Assembly (NCBI GenBank): GCA_023105745.1
Contig: JALGQZ010000018.1
Coordinates: 14,643,773 to 14,707,772, forward strand
Direction: 5' to 3'
DNA length: 64,000 bases
DNA from: Austropuccinia psidii
Taxonomy: Eukaryota > Basidiomycota > Pucciniomycetes > Pucciniales > Sphaerophragmiaceae
The position numbers and the translations under genes were made by a program. The notes beneath the pieces are model-generated. The model was not told the DNA's origin and searched no databases. It was given only the letters and a program-made list of their open reading frames with translations. Shown piece after piece: positions 1 through 10,392 of the stretch. Positions within the stretch are counted from its first letter, which is position 1. The number at the start of each line of letters is the position of its first letter.

Positions 1-252
1 TTTTCACAGCCAGAAAAGGTTTCCTCATCCTGCTCTTGAATTCATATGTAGTACAACTGTTGAAAACAGTTATACCCTTGGAAAATAATCAGGTATACTT
101 TAAGCTTAGGTATTGTAGTCTTTATTATTGTAATCCAACAGGTAAAGCTGCACCCAGGGCTTTCAACAGCAGTCACCACCACTATTCCACAAATAGTAAG
201 GCCCTCTTATTATCAAAAATACTCTTATTTTAAGCTTTTATCACCATGTCAC
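1..252 (+). repeat. LTR-like repeat, element F, left copy (cut by window edge)
   Basis: This stretch aligns by eye with about 21480-21723 in the same orientation. Both carry the CATCCTGCT(C/A)TTGAATTC block, the ACAATTATACCCTTG-like block, the GCACCCAGG(G/T)CTTTCA(A/G)CAGCA block and a CATGTCAC end. The right-hand copy has upstream promoter-like sequence, so an LTR is the likely identity. The left end lies outside the window and the right boundary is not sharp, because weak similarity continues to about 340. No coding sequence is seen. Confidence 0.5.
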
Positions 253-602
253 GGTCATAGTTGAATTTGTAAATAACCTAATTACTACTTCATCATAGAC
301 TCAGCCTGTCAATAACCTATTTTATATTCCTACTTCCAATAATGATGCAATATTCCCAAGTATCCTCATAATCTCAAAACTTTAAGCCCAAACAGAAAAT
401 TTAGAAATGAAATCCAACCTGAAAATAAAGCTATTGAGTGATGACTACAGAAAATGGGAGTGACATTTCAAAGAATGAAGATCCAATTAACCCAAAGTCT
501 AAAGATTCTACCAAAATCAGAAATCATATATAATAAGATTTTATGGAAAAAAACCACAGACAAATGGAATGTGTAGTTCAAATTCTATAAGAAATTTAAC
601 CA

Positions 603-1319
603 ATGAAAAAGAAGAGGAATCACTTGCCCCACACCATCACTCTGATAAAAAAAAACAAAGTTAAATCTGAGAGCAAATTATTTTTCCTTGAAGAAAGCCA
701 AGAAAAGCCAAATAAATATAAATGAAGAAATTACTGAAGAAATCAGTAACAGAAAGAAAAAACGGGATCAAGAAACTTTATCATAACCAAAAAATATGGA
801 AGAACTTGAAACAGAGGGAATTTTTCTTACAGAAGACCAATTTCTTTGGGAAGGCTATACATATTGGAAACCTTTGAGGAATGAAAATTGCAACCTGGAT
901 TGTTACAAAGTATCAGAATGGGATCATCAATGCTCAGCCCAGCATGTGAAGTGGCTGGAAGAAATAAAGAAAGTACCAAATGAAAAAAAGCACGTAATAA
1001 AGAAAAAATCATCAATGAAGAAAGGAGATTCTTTTGGATAAGCAAGAGTAAAAATTTACAGGTCAGATTTCAGGAACAAGGCCCGGGAGAATACCAAAAT
1101 TTAGCTCAATATATGGAATGGGTAAAAAATGCCCACCAAAAGTATCAAAGGCCAGGAATGCAAGATGAAAAATGGTACAACCAGGCCCAAACTGAAAATA
1201 AAAAATCAATTAGTAATAAAGAAGATACCAGCAGTTTCAATACTACAAGAAAAGTAAAATTTAAGTATCACTCTGGAAAAGAGGCTCAGAAATATTGGGA
1301 AAAAATCTTAAAAGACTAA
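603..1319 (+). pseudogene. broken gag-like open reading frame
   Basis: Frame fragments add up to about 235 codons. From 796 one frame reads a charged protein with the Trp-rich stretch WEGYTYWKPL, ending at 1041. A second frame is open across that stop, from before 1030 to 1319, with QNLAQYMEWVKNAHQKYQRP and a Lys-rich tail, so one frameshift near 1020 separates them. Upstream, the acidic frames from 603 and 700 need two more shifts. The order of acidic segment, Trp-rich segment and basic segment resembles the N-terminal region of some fungal gypsy Gag proteins, but no zinc knuckle or other domain is present. Lying just inside the F repeat also suggests gag. The function is inferred and weakly supported; it could be an unrelated decayed gene. 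Confidence 0.35.
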
Positions 1320-3149
1320 ACTCACACTTTTTCATTTTTTGACTTGTACCAGTATCAAAAAAATCAAAATCAAAATTGGAAATTATTTTCATTTATCTTA
1401 TTTATTACTAATATAATCATCATTTTAATTATATTTATTTATTTCAATCACTCACAATATAAGGGCTCAAAACTCTTTATTTTTTATCATTATTATTCTC
1501 TCAAAAGCAAAATGACATCTCATACCAAGAAAAAAAAGGAGAATCATGTTTTAATTTCTTCTTTGGACCTTAAAATAACAACAAATAGCAAGAACACACA
1601 CATAGATCAAGTCAGAACAACAAATTGATAATAAAAAGGGTCCACAAGAAAAAGAAACTTAAAAGCTAAAATAAAATAAAAACTTAAAAAAAGAAAATAA
1701 AGAAAACATTCTAGGGCCAGCTTCATAATTGAAATTAAACCCAACAAAATTAATAACTAATTTAATTAAAGGACAGTAATATTTAAGACAACAATTTGGT
1801 CTCTTCATTGCGGATTATAAATTCTCATAATAGTATACCAATATATATATAAATGACTTACTCTGACATTTTGTTATACAATTTCATAGCCATATTCAAT
1901 GAAAAACATAAACAACAAAATTCCATAGGATTCAATGACAAAGCTAAAGTTTCATGGTAATTTTTGTGAAGGTTTCCAACAAAACATCAAAACATCAAAT
2001 CAGACACTGCATAAATTTGAGTGAATCATTCTTTGTGTCATAATTGTAGAACTGGAGAAGAAGCAGGTTGATGATTGTAAGGAGGGAGAGAATTAAGATT
2101 TGGAAAAGAAATATGGGGACAATGGACCAGAGGAGCAATCAGATCACCAAAAATGGATGCAATTTCCAAATATTTAAGCCAATTAATGTCATTGATACAA
2201 GGTGGGGAAGAAATGGATGGATGTTTAAAGTCCTCATAAATAAAGCAGGTGAATGTGGATTGAACTAGGTTGGACTCCGGAAAATCAGGGATTGTAACAA
2301 AAGAGAGTGGAGGAGCAGAAGTAGAAGTCATTGAGTGTGGCTCCTTGCATTAAATACAGTGTATGGTATATTTAATTCCTTGGTAGAAAATTGTAATATC
2401 TTGGCGACAATCCTCTGAGGTATTAATAAAAAATTCCATGGTTAGAATTATGTCTAAATTAAGAACACTACAAAAAAGAAATAAATAAAAAATTTTATTG
2501 AAATTAAAAAAAAGAGACTCACCACTTCAGAGGATTCCACAAACCCATGCATGCAATGGAATAGCATCCTAAATCCCCTCAAAAAAACCAAAACCAAAAT
2601 AAAAATAAATAAAAATGCAACAAAACAGAATTCAGTGGAGTGGAAAGTCAATAGAAGAACAAACATAACATACTGGCAGAAAGGATATGGCCAATTTTGG
2701 GGTTTGACATTACTAGAAACAATTATGAAGCAGAAGTTGCTAGTTGTGGGGACAAATGGAGATACAGAAGAAATTGGATGCATGGGGCAAAGGAATTATA
2801 GTAATAAAACTTTAAATAGTAAATTATATATATATATGTATAAATAATCTACTAAAGGCATAAAAAATAAATAAATAAAAATATAAATAAATAAACCAAA
2901 ATATTAAATAAAAAAAACATTATTATAACATAAGGTTGAAATTATGGCATAATTCTAAAATGGAGTGGGGGTCCCCCAGCCAATTAATAGTCATTAATGA
3001 AAATGAAGTTTAGAGTTGTCATGAAGAGGATGATAGGGGTATTAATATTACTAAAGGTTACAGAAGGTTGATATTAGGCCTCAACACTAGTCAATAAAAT
3101 GAAAAAATCAATCCAATAAGTCAAAGTATTTCCAACAAAAACTCAAGAT

Positions 3150-3665
3150 TCAATCATACATCCTGAGTACCACCTTAAACTGAATCATCAAAGGTCCTGG
3201 ATAAGACCTTAAGCTGTCTAAATAATTTTGTATCAATAATCAACCAGGATTACTTCAATAAAAGTTCCCAAGTATAAACTTAAACTTCCTCACCAACATA
3301 TGTCATTATAATTAGAGTCTCAGTACTAAAGAAGTGGTCCAATATAAGACCTTAAACTGTCTAAATCATTTTTTTATCTTTCCATCAAGAAAGCTCAAGA
3401 ATCTAAGTAAATGTCCTAGATAAGAGTTTAAGCTTTCTCAATAAATATTTCTTTTTCCATTAAGATGATTCAACAAAAATAAACTCAAGAAGTGGTCCTT
3501 GATAAGACCTTAATCTGTCTAAATAATTTTTTTATCCATAATAAACCAAGATTAACTCCAAAGATGGTCCTGAGCATGACCTTGAAGCTCCTCATCAACA
3601 TTGTTTTATGCTAATTTCAGTCTCAGGAATAAAAGCAGTGGTCCTGGGAAGGACCTTAAAATGTA
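3150..3665 (+). repeat. degenerate tandem repeat, about 73-bp unit in a dimeric pattern
   Basis: The core GGTCCTGGATAAGACCTTAA recurs with changes at about 3192, 3264, 3336, 3413, 3494, 3566 and 3639, a spacing of 71-82 bp. Alternate units look more alike than neighbours: 3192, 3336, 3494 and 3639 continue into CTGTCTAAAT or a variant, while 3264 and 3566 continue into CTCA(C/T)CAACAT. A higher-order period of about 150 bp is therefore likely. The core has short inverted ends (GGTC...GACC). Confidence 0.7.
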
Positions 3666-5921
3666 CCAATTTCTAGTTTTTTATCATTTATTTTTTATGG
3701 AAAAAAATTGGTGCAAATATCTATTCAAAAATGATTATTACTAGCTTGGAGAAAGTTATTGAATGGAGAAATAAATTACCCTCAATCAGTATTAGTGGTA
3801 TTGGACAATATTATTATAAATAAAAACAAAAACCAGGAGACAAAAGGATTCAAATCAAATAGGAAGAAAGGAAGAAGTAAAATTAACATAGAGAATCATA
3901 AAAACAATATTTCAAAGGAATTGTATACTAAAAAAATGAAGATATTTAATATTTCCAATAATGTGAGAAGGTCAAGAGAAAAAATTGGAAGGGAGAAAAA
4001 ACAAGAAGAAGGAGATATGAAAATTCAAAATAAATATAACAAGCCACAAATAGATACTATTAGCTGAATTCATTAAAATTAAGACTTGAGAGAAATGAAA
4101 TTCAGATTTATGAGCCCAGAATACTGTGCTTGAAACTAGAATGATGGGGACAGCATTCAGCAGAGAGGAGGATGTGGTATTTCATACCTTTTTCCCTCAG
4201 TTCCAAGCAATTTTTCAAGATAAAAAGCTGGACAAATCAAGATTTAAATGACTAATTTAGGAAGTCACCACTAAAAATACAGTATGACAATCACACAAAC
4301 CTAGAAATAACATCAATAGTATGTAGAAAAGGAATATTTTTAGCATTAAAAATGAGAATAACAAACATATTTCCATAATTGAATAAAGAATAAAGTAATA
4401 AGATCTGCTGGATTTATATAAGAAAAGCTACATATAAGCTTTATGTCATTAAAAATATAAGCTTAATACATACAGAAAACACAAAGTTACATGTACAAAA
4501 TAACATTGTAGCAGTATATCCACCCTAAATCCACCAGGAATAGTATATTACTAGGAATAAAACCATCAAAAACAAATTTTATGAAACACAAGAACCACCT
4601 GAAAGTATCAAATCCCACTTAATGCATGGAAGATACACTAAATAATTTAAATTAAATAACAATACAGGCATCCAAATAAGGTTATGCAATCCACATGCAT
4701 GAAATCTGTACATGAAACATCCACAGGATCATCCATTTCAACTCAAATAAATTTTAACTATATGCATGCAAGGAAAATACACTGAACTGTTAACTACACA
4801 GCAATTACAGTAATAAAGAATTTAAACTCAAGAAGATATCCCCATATTACACAGCATGATCACCTTGAACTAGAAAATTTTACAAACAAATTATGCAAGG
4901 GCTTATTCACATGACACAATCTTCATCCTTTTTGTGAGCCCTTGAGATATGACCATATATACAAAAAGGTCACAAGAAAACTTTATGATGATTATACTCT
5001 TGATAATTATCTTAAAACCAGTGAAAATGCCATAAATAGGCATAAACTTTGAGTTTCCTCAGAATCTAATGAGTGAACATGTGAAATGAATTACACCATT
5101 TGATTCCTCATGTTAAAATACACATATATCATTTTTATGGAATATCTGTAAAGTCAATAATTACTGAATAATAAGTAAGAATACTGTGAGCCTTAGAGGT
5201 ATTTTCATATACCCAAAAGACCACAAAAGATAAATTAAGATATAAATATAAATAAAATAAATTTATTTATATTATAAAAATAAAAAATTAAATATAAATA
5301 CAAATTTATATTTAAAAATCAAAATTTAATTATAATTTAAAAACAAAATTACAATAAAATTTAAAATTATGAAATTATATTTTTACTTGTAAAAATTAAG
5401 TAAAAATAAATTTTTAATTAAGATTGTGAAATTAAAATATTTTTGGTAAAAATTTATATAAAATATATTATAACTCTCTATCCAATAGATAAACATAAAG
5501 AAATTATCACACCATTGGATTCCTCATGAAAAATAAAGTGGGGTCACCTCTGGATGAAATTTCTGTAACTCAACTATAAATAAGCTTAAATTAGGTTTTT
5601 AGTATTTTCAATACAAAAATGGAAAATCCTCAAAACTTTAATTTAATTCACACCACATGTGGTGTTAACCATCAATTTTTTTGTTAAAATTGAGGTGTTG
5701 TGTTTAGTTTAGAAGTTATGAGGAATTGAAGTATTTTCAATTGAATTTAATTGAAATGTCAAAATGTGCGCATGTATTACATAAGTGAACTTTGATTGAC
5801 ATATGAGGCATCAATTATTACTGTATTTTACTGTACAATTCAATTGAACTACATATGTAAATTACAAGTATAATACATGATGAGGAATTAAAGGAAAAAA
5901 TAAATTGGAAAGATTAAAATT

Positions 5922-5929
5922 GGGGGGGG
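5922..5929 (+). other. G8 tract in C-family LTR
   Basis: A run of eight G in very AT-rich sequence is followed by AAAGG and then AAGGGGGAG. The same spot is G7 in both LTRs of element C (32796-32802 and 46148-46154), so it is a family feature. A polypurine or quadruplex-forming role is possible but only inferred. Confidence 0.5.
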
Positions 5930-6027
5930 AAAGGAACTCTAGCTCTAAGGGGGAGCCAGACTCCCAAAAACCTTGCTGACTGGTGTGGGATTTCAAAATC
6001 CATGCAAAATTTCATTACTTTTGGCCT

Positions 6028-6060
6028 TCAATTGAGTCACAGGGTCTGTGACTCAATTGA
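6028..6060 (+). promoter_or_regulatory. perfect hairpin with two AP-1/Gcn4-type sites in the LTR
   Basis: Two 15-base arms (TCAATTGAGTCACAG and its exact reverse complement) flank the loop GGT. Each arm contains TGA(G/C)TCA, the consensus of Gcn4/AP-1 bZIP factors. It lies about 330 bp upstream of the TATA box at 6388. Element C carries the same hairpin with one mismatch in each LTR (32904-32932 and 46256-46284). Confidence 0.6.
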
Positions 6061-6387
6061 TGATGAGGTTTTGATACCAACCAGGGTGGTTTTAACTGCT
6101 GCCAAGAGGGTAAAACTACCCTTAAGTTAAAACAATGTTAGTAAAAACAGTTTTAACTTGTCTCTACGCCTCTTACACACATTCTGACGTGTTTTGAAGG
6201 CTCTAGACCAGGTATTGCTATAGTAATGGCTGATTTAAAGGTCTAAAATGGCTAAAAATGGCTTAAACCAGCCCTTTTTTGGTCTGAACCAGGGTTCAAT
6301 TATGCCATAATTGGCTTTTCTTTTGTCAGACTGTTTTTCACGACTGACAAGAGGACATTCCACTTTTGGAGTAAGAAAATTGATGGC

Positions 6388-6395
6388 TATAAAAG
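6388..6395 (+). promoter_or_regulatory. TATA box of C-family LTR
   Basis: TATAAAAG in the context GGCTATAAAAGAA is conserved at the matching place in both C LTRs (33253-33260 and 46624-46631). It is the best core promoter candidate in the family. Confidence 0.6.
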
Positions 6396-7971
6396 AATGT
6401 CTTCTTTGCCCCACTTTTCTCTTCATGTTAGAATCTTTTCCTTTTATAATTAGTTTAAACACTGTTAAACCAATCAATAAAAGATTCCAACCACCTTTCT
6501 TAAATAATTTTCAACCTTTTAACCACGTGAAAAAATCATTATAATCATTTTTACCCCTGAATCACCCCAACAGTGAGTTAAAGCATCTTTCATCACTGTA
6601 AACATTGTCACTTTGTTTCCAAATTCACTCTGGTCACTTTTGAGCGCATTTTCTCTTTAATATTCTTTTTAAAAACTTTGTTCTTTAATTAATTGCTTGC
6701 AGTTTTTTGCTAAATTAATTCCAATTGAAATTGCTCTTGAAGAAATTTCTTTTGTAGCCTTAAAATATCTCTTGTAGAGTATTTTTTAGATAAATTTTTA
6801 TTGTTGGTAAAACAATAAATCTTTATAATATTATTGTTTTATAATAATAAATTTATAAACAATAAAATTGGCGTGTTTTCTCTTAAAAATAATATTTCTT
6901 ACTATTTTTAATTGATTTTTACCTTATACAAATTTTGAGGACAGGAAAAGTACTTGATTTTTAATCAAAGTTTCATATCTACACCTTACAAATACCCTGA
7001 AAAAGACATAACATCTTATTTAACTCAGGAAACAATGAAACAGCATGTAAAAAATATTACAACATTGGATTCCCCATGAAAGCCTACACCAATAACATCT
7101 TTATTCCATATCTGTAAAGTCAATATTTAAGTAAATAACCTGACTATATGCACTTTTATGATAAACGCATATATTCATGTTTTTAGCTCATATCTTTTAA
7201 GCTATAAATGATAGAGAGTTAAAGCAAAAAGAAAGGTACCATGTATTTACTGTGGGAACACAGATATGAACTTTATTTGACAAGCTATAAACAAGGTTAT
7301 AGCTTATAAGGGTTTATTGAGCAAAATTGCTAGCGCTGTTGACCACTTTGTAGTGGAAGTGGTCCAAGCTTGGAGTAAAGTGGATATTAAGGCTTTATTG
7401 GTTAATACATGAAAAATGATGTATTTTTTATCTTAATATTTAAGGTACAACCCCCCAAAGTCATGGTTTGAAGTTTAAAATAGTAAACTTTGACAGAAAA
7501 GATGAGTTACAAGAAAAATTATCAATAATAGTGTTTCAATGATGTAATTAAGTTCTCTTGGAAATTTTACAATGACATGCCAAGCTATCATAATTAAATC
7601 TCTGAATGGCTGTAGCATGTAAAGCTTAAAAGGTATTAATGATAAAAGTTTAAGCTTAAAATTGATCATTTATGATCACTCACTGTAATCTTGAAGTATG
7701 TTTAACAGTAATATAAGTGATAGAATTGATTAATACTATTATTTTATGATTAAAAATAATAAAATCCACAAAGTTTAGGTTTCTTCCAAGCCTATGATGT
7801 CATCCAGCTTAGAGTTATAGTGATAACTCTAAATAATGGCATAATTATGAGATACAATGGTTTAATTATGATTTAATCATCACTAAACCTTAAAATACTG
7901 ATCACTTTCAGTGTACACCATCAGTACACATCCATTAGAAGCCTGTTGGACTCTAGGAAGGAGGAATTTAC

Positions 7972-7980
7972 TATAAATAG
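7972..7980 (+). promoter_or_regulatory. TATA box of A-family LTR
   Basis: TATAAATAG lies in a block that is identical in both A LTRs from GGACTCTAGGAAGGAGGAAT to AGAGCTCTTTTT. This is the best conserved part of the repeat and fits a core promoter. The second copy is at 18382-18390. Confidence 0.6.
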
Positions 7981-8730
7981 AGCTCTTTTTACTCTATTTC
8001 CCCTTATATGCATCAAAAACAATAAAATAATTAAATCAAAAGGTAAAATCTTTATTCTTTATACATAGATCTTTTATATTATCAAAGACCAAAGGTAATC
8101 TTTATTTTAATCATCAATGTTGATGTGATTACTCCAATTGTTCAATTGTTTTTGTTATAATTCTCTTAAAAATCTTATTTCTACATAAAATCAAGAATAT
8201 TTGTAATTTCTTTTATTTTTATTTTTAAATACAATTTAAATAAGTTGTATTTAAATTATTTGGCTTAAAAATATTTCAAAATTATTATATTAAGTGTTCA
8301 AATTAGGTTATTTTCTCTTATTATAATAATTTCTCTCTATTATAATTCTTAATAATTCTTTTATTAATATGAATTGTATTTATATTAATATATAACTTTA
8401 ATATGAGTAATATTATTGTTATCAATTGTTTTTCATTAATAAAAAACAATTTTCTACGCCTTTATTATTTTTTTGGTCACAATAAGAAAGTGCTTACAAA
8501 TATATTAATTATCAAATATTCATATATTTATTTATTTTATTATTCTTTTATAATATAAATTATATTATTATTTATTTAATAATATAATCATTTTTACACC
8601 ATAATTAAAATGAATCTTCATTATTATAATTGTTTTTATCTTTTTTTCTTTCATTTATAAGGACATTCAGAATACAATAAGTGAAATATTAGTAATTTTT
8701 ACTTATTGTTTCATAGTCTGACCTTACATT

Positions 8731-8748
8731 TGGAGGCCATGGCCATGA
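8731..8748 (+). promoter_or_regulatory. primer-binding-site candidate of element A
   Basis: TGGAGGCCATGGCCATGA starts two bases after the LTR end, the usual position for a tRNA-complementary site. C (33877-33894) and D (60971-60988) have TGGGGGCC-type sequences at the same place. The tRNA is not identified. The A copy contains the palindrome GGCCATGGCC. Confidence 0.55.
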
Positions 8749-9427
8749 TATTTACCAGAAAAGACCTTTAAAAAGATGCAAATTGGTTTTATACAATAAT
8801 AAATGAAATAATAATCTTATATTTCTTGATTTTAAAAGCTATTGAGACATTTGGAAAGCAATTTTACTGTCTTACATGTGGTTTTTCACATCCTTAGACT
8901 TGCAAGAACTTTCTTTGAGTGACTCTAGTGATTAAAACAGATATTTATAAATTAAAAATAAATTTATATTATAGTTTAATCTTAATAATCATATTAAATT
9001 TTATTCTTTAAATAGAAATATAAAATAATAATAAAAAATATAAAAACCAATAAAAAAAGTTATTTTTATTCATTTTTCCTTTTTTTTCTATATTAATTTC
9101 ATTTATTCTGATATAAAAAAGCAATTCTTACATGGAAATTTCCTTATCTTATAAAAATAACACTTCTTCATGAAAGACTTATATTTATTTGTCTTTTCAC
9201 TGTTTGAAGACAATCCAACAGACGAAAATCAGACCACTGTTCAAAGAATGGTGGAAGTAACTTGCTCAAGCTCCCCAACACCAATTTTCACTAAGAAAAA
9301 GAAAGCTAAGAAATTAGACTTTCCAAGACCCACCATTCAGGAATCTGAAGGTGAGTACCTCCCTTTTAAAATTGTCATAAAAAGAAATTCTTGTGCTGAA
9401 ATCTTTTCATTTTTTATTTCTTAAATT
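8749..9427 (+). other. 5' leader of element A
   Basis: About 680 bp separate the primer-binding site from the first gag ATG. A stretch near 8860-8935 (GTTTTTCACATC...AGACTTG...TTCTTTGAGT) matches the leader of element D, so part of it is conserved. A Ser/Thr-rich open segment (about 9200-9350) is followed by a good splice donor GAAG|GTGAGTACC at 9350, suggesting a short intron before the gag start. Confidence 0.45.
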
Positions 9428-10219
9428 ATGACTACTAAAAGAGGTTCCCAATATTCCATCTGATCAGATGGAACTGGACTCAGAAGTAGAATTGATACCT
9501 CAAAAGGGAAAAGGAAGGGCAAAATTCCCAGTGGAAAACAATCCACACAAGGAAGTGCCATATCCCAAAGGCAAGTCCCAGAAATGCCCATGATTTCTGA
9601 ACCAGATTTTGTACTAAGTATGAGTAATTCCAAAAGGGACAAATCACATTCAGAGGGCTCAAATAGACATTTACATGAGCCAGTACAAGCAGTATTACAC
9701 AGTATACAAGGACAAAGACTGGGAAATGCTGCCTCAAATACACCAAGGAGTGATGAACTCCTGGCACATCCTGAAAAAGTTCCTCAAAGAGGAGGAGATA
9801 GTGAAATACTCCAATGGATGGAATCCACTGTCATCCAAACCTCAAATCAAAAAAATCAAGGATTATCATGCCAAAAAGAGGGAGGCAACCAAGGAAGAAG
9901 CCCCAGTAGCTTCTACCAGCAAGCCTCAAGCCAACCCACTTCCCCAAGAAGGGAAGAAGAACAAGAAAAAGCATTGGAGGAAACCATATTCCCCAAGCTA
10001 CAGAATCCCAAGAATCCAAAAGGATGCCATGGACAATGTTTTCAACATGGCCAGAACCTTGATGGAATTCAAGGACAAGGAAGAGCAAAGAATGAGACAA
10101 CCTCATTTCCCAAAGAAATAACTTTGTCCCCTGATGTTGTAAATACTTTAATAGAAATTAAAAATAGTATTTTACCTCTTAAAGAAATTAAAAAAAATTA
10201 TTATCTTTACAAGAAATAA
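9428..10219 (+). pseudogene. gag N-terminal region of element A, frame beta
   Basis: The frame starts at ATG 9428 (MTTKRGSQY) and is open to 10219 except for a TGA at 9461. It matches the D beta frame, which starts MTPTRSGSNY at 60288, and shares with D the segment HGQC.Q.G.N.DGIQ.Q near 10030-10085. The protein is polar, rich in Gln, Ser, Lys and Pro, with no known domain, as expected of a disordered Gag N-terminus. Downstream the frame would pass into the coiled-coil region before the gag core, but stops break it after 10219. A second frame (alpha, 9675-10121) is open over the same DNA. Confidence 0.6.
9675..10121 (+). CDS. overlapping open frame alpha in gag region of element A
   Basis: This 148-codon frame lies wholly inside the gag N-terminal region but in another phase. 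It has WEMLPQIHQGVMNSW, then a Lys/Pro-rich basic stretch, then YRIPRIQKDAMDNVFNMAR. Element D has the same pattern in its alpha frame (59508-60071), with matching Trp positions and the YRIPK...AMDNVFNMARTLMEF segment, and C keeps the last part (34766-34975). No known domain is recognised. It may encode a small basic accessory protein, or it may be open only because the other frame is conserved. Confidence 0.4.
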   Translation: MSQYKQYYTVYKDKDWEMLPQIHQGVMNSWHILKKFLKEEEIVKYSNGWNPLSSKPQIKKIKDYHAKKREATKEEAPVASTSKPQANPLPQEGKKNKKKHWRKPYSPSYRIPRIQKDAMDNVFNMARTLMEFKDKEEQRMRQPHFPKK

Positions 10220-10392
10220 AGAATAGCTCATCATCTTTAACAAAACTTTCTGTACAAAATAAGAAATAAATTGATAACATCAAATTTATGGTTGAAAATA
10301 ATAAACCAAAAGTCTTAATTGACAATACTCAGAAATTAATACAATGACAACAGGAACTGTATAAATACATAAAAAAGATCAAACAAAAAACT

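Larger units (their letters stand above)
253..4932. other. AT-rich interior between the F repeat and element A
   Basis: Besides a broken frame near 603-1319 and a tandem repeat at 3150-3665, nothing recognisable is found. Short AAAT-type microsatellite runs occur near 2864-2895. Small Lys/Asn-rich open frames such as 3759-4067 have the composition expected of random AT-rich DNA. The stretch may be the interior of a non-autonomous element bounded by the two F repeats. Confidence 0.4.
5185..6990 (+). mobile_element. solo LTR of the element C family inserted in the A 5' LTR
   Basis: This 1806-bp LTR begins TGTGAGCCTTAGAGG and ends ACACCTTACA. It is flanked by a perfect 5-bp target duplication AATAC (5180-5184 and 6991-6995). 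It matches the two LTRs of element C (32068-33874 and 45421-47226) in length and sequence. The 3' LTR of A has the unoccupied site as AACAC at 17400-17404. No internal region remains, so this is a solo LTR left by LTR-LTR recombination. Confidence 0.93.
4933..8728 (+). repeat. 5' LTR of element A (interrupted at 5185-6990)
   Basis: It begins TGTGAGCC and ends CCTTACA. Without the inserted solo LTR and its duplicated 5 bp, about 1985 bp remain, close to the 1939 bp of the 3' copy at 17153-19091. Landmarks shared by both copies include the AAAAAGGTCACAAG block near the start, TGATCAT-TT-ATGATCA (7663-7678 and 18073-18088) and the TATA-like site. Confidence 0.9.

Noticed and set aside
2038..2783. 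Minus-strand frames of 97 and 109 codons
   Set aside because: Hydrophobic, low-complexity translations of A-rich plus-strand DNA without recognisable features.
3759..4067. 102-codon Lys/Asn-rich plus-strand frame
   Set aside because: Composition is that of random AT-rich DNA; no motif or neighbour supports a gene.
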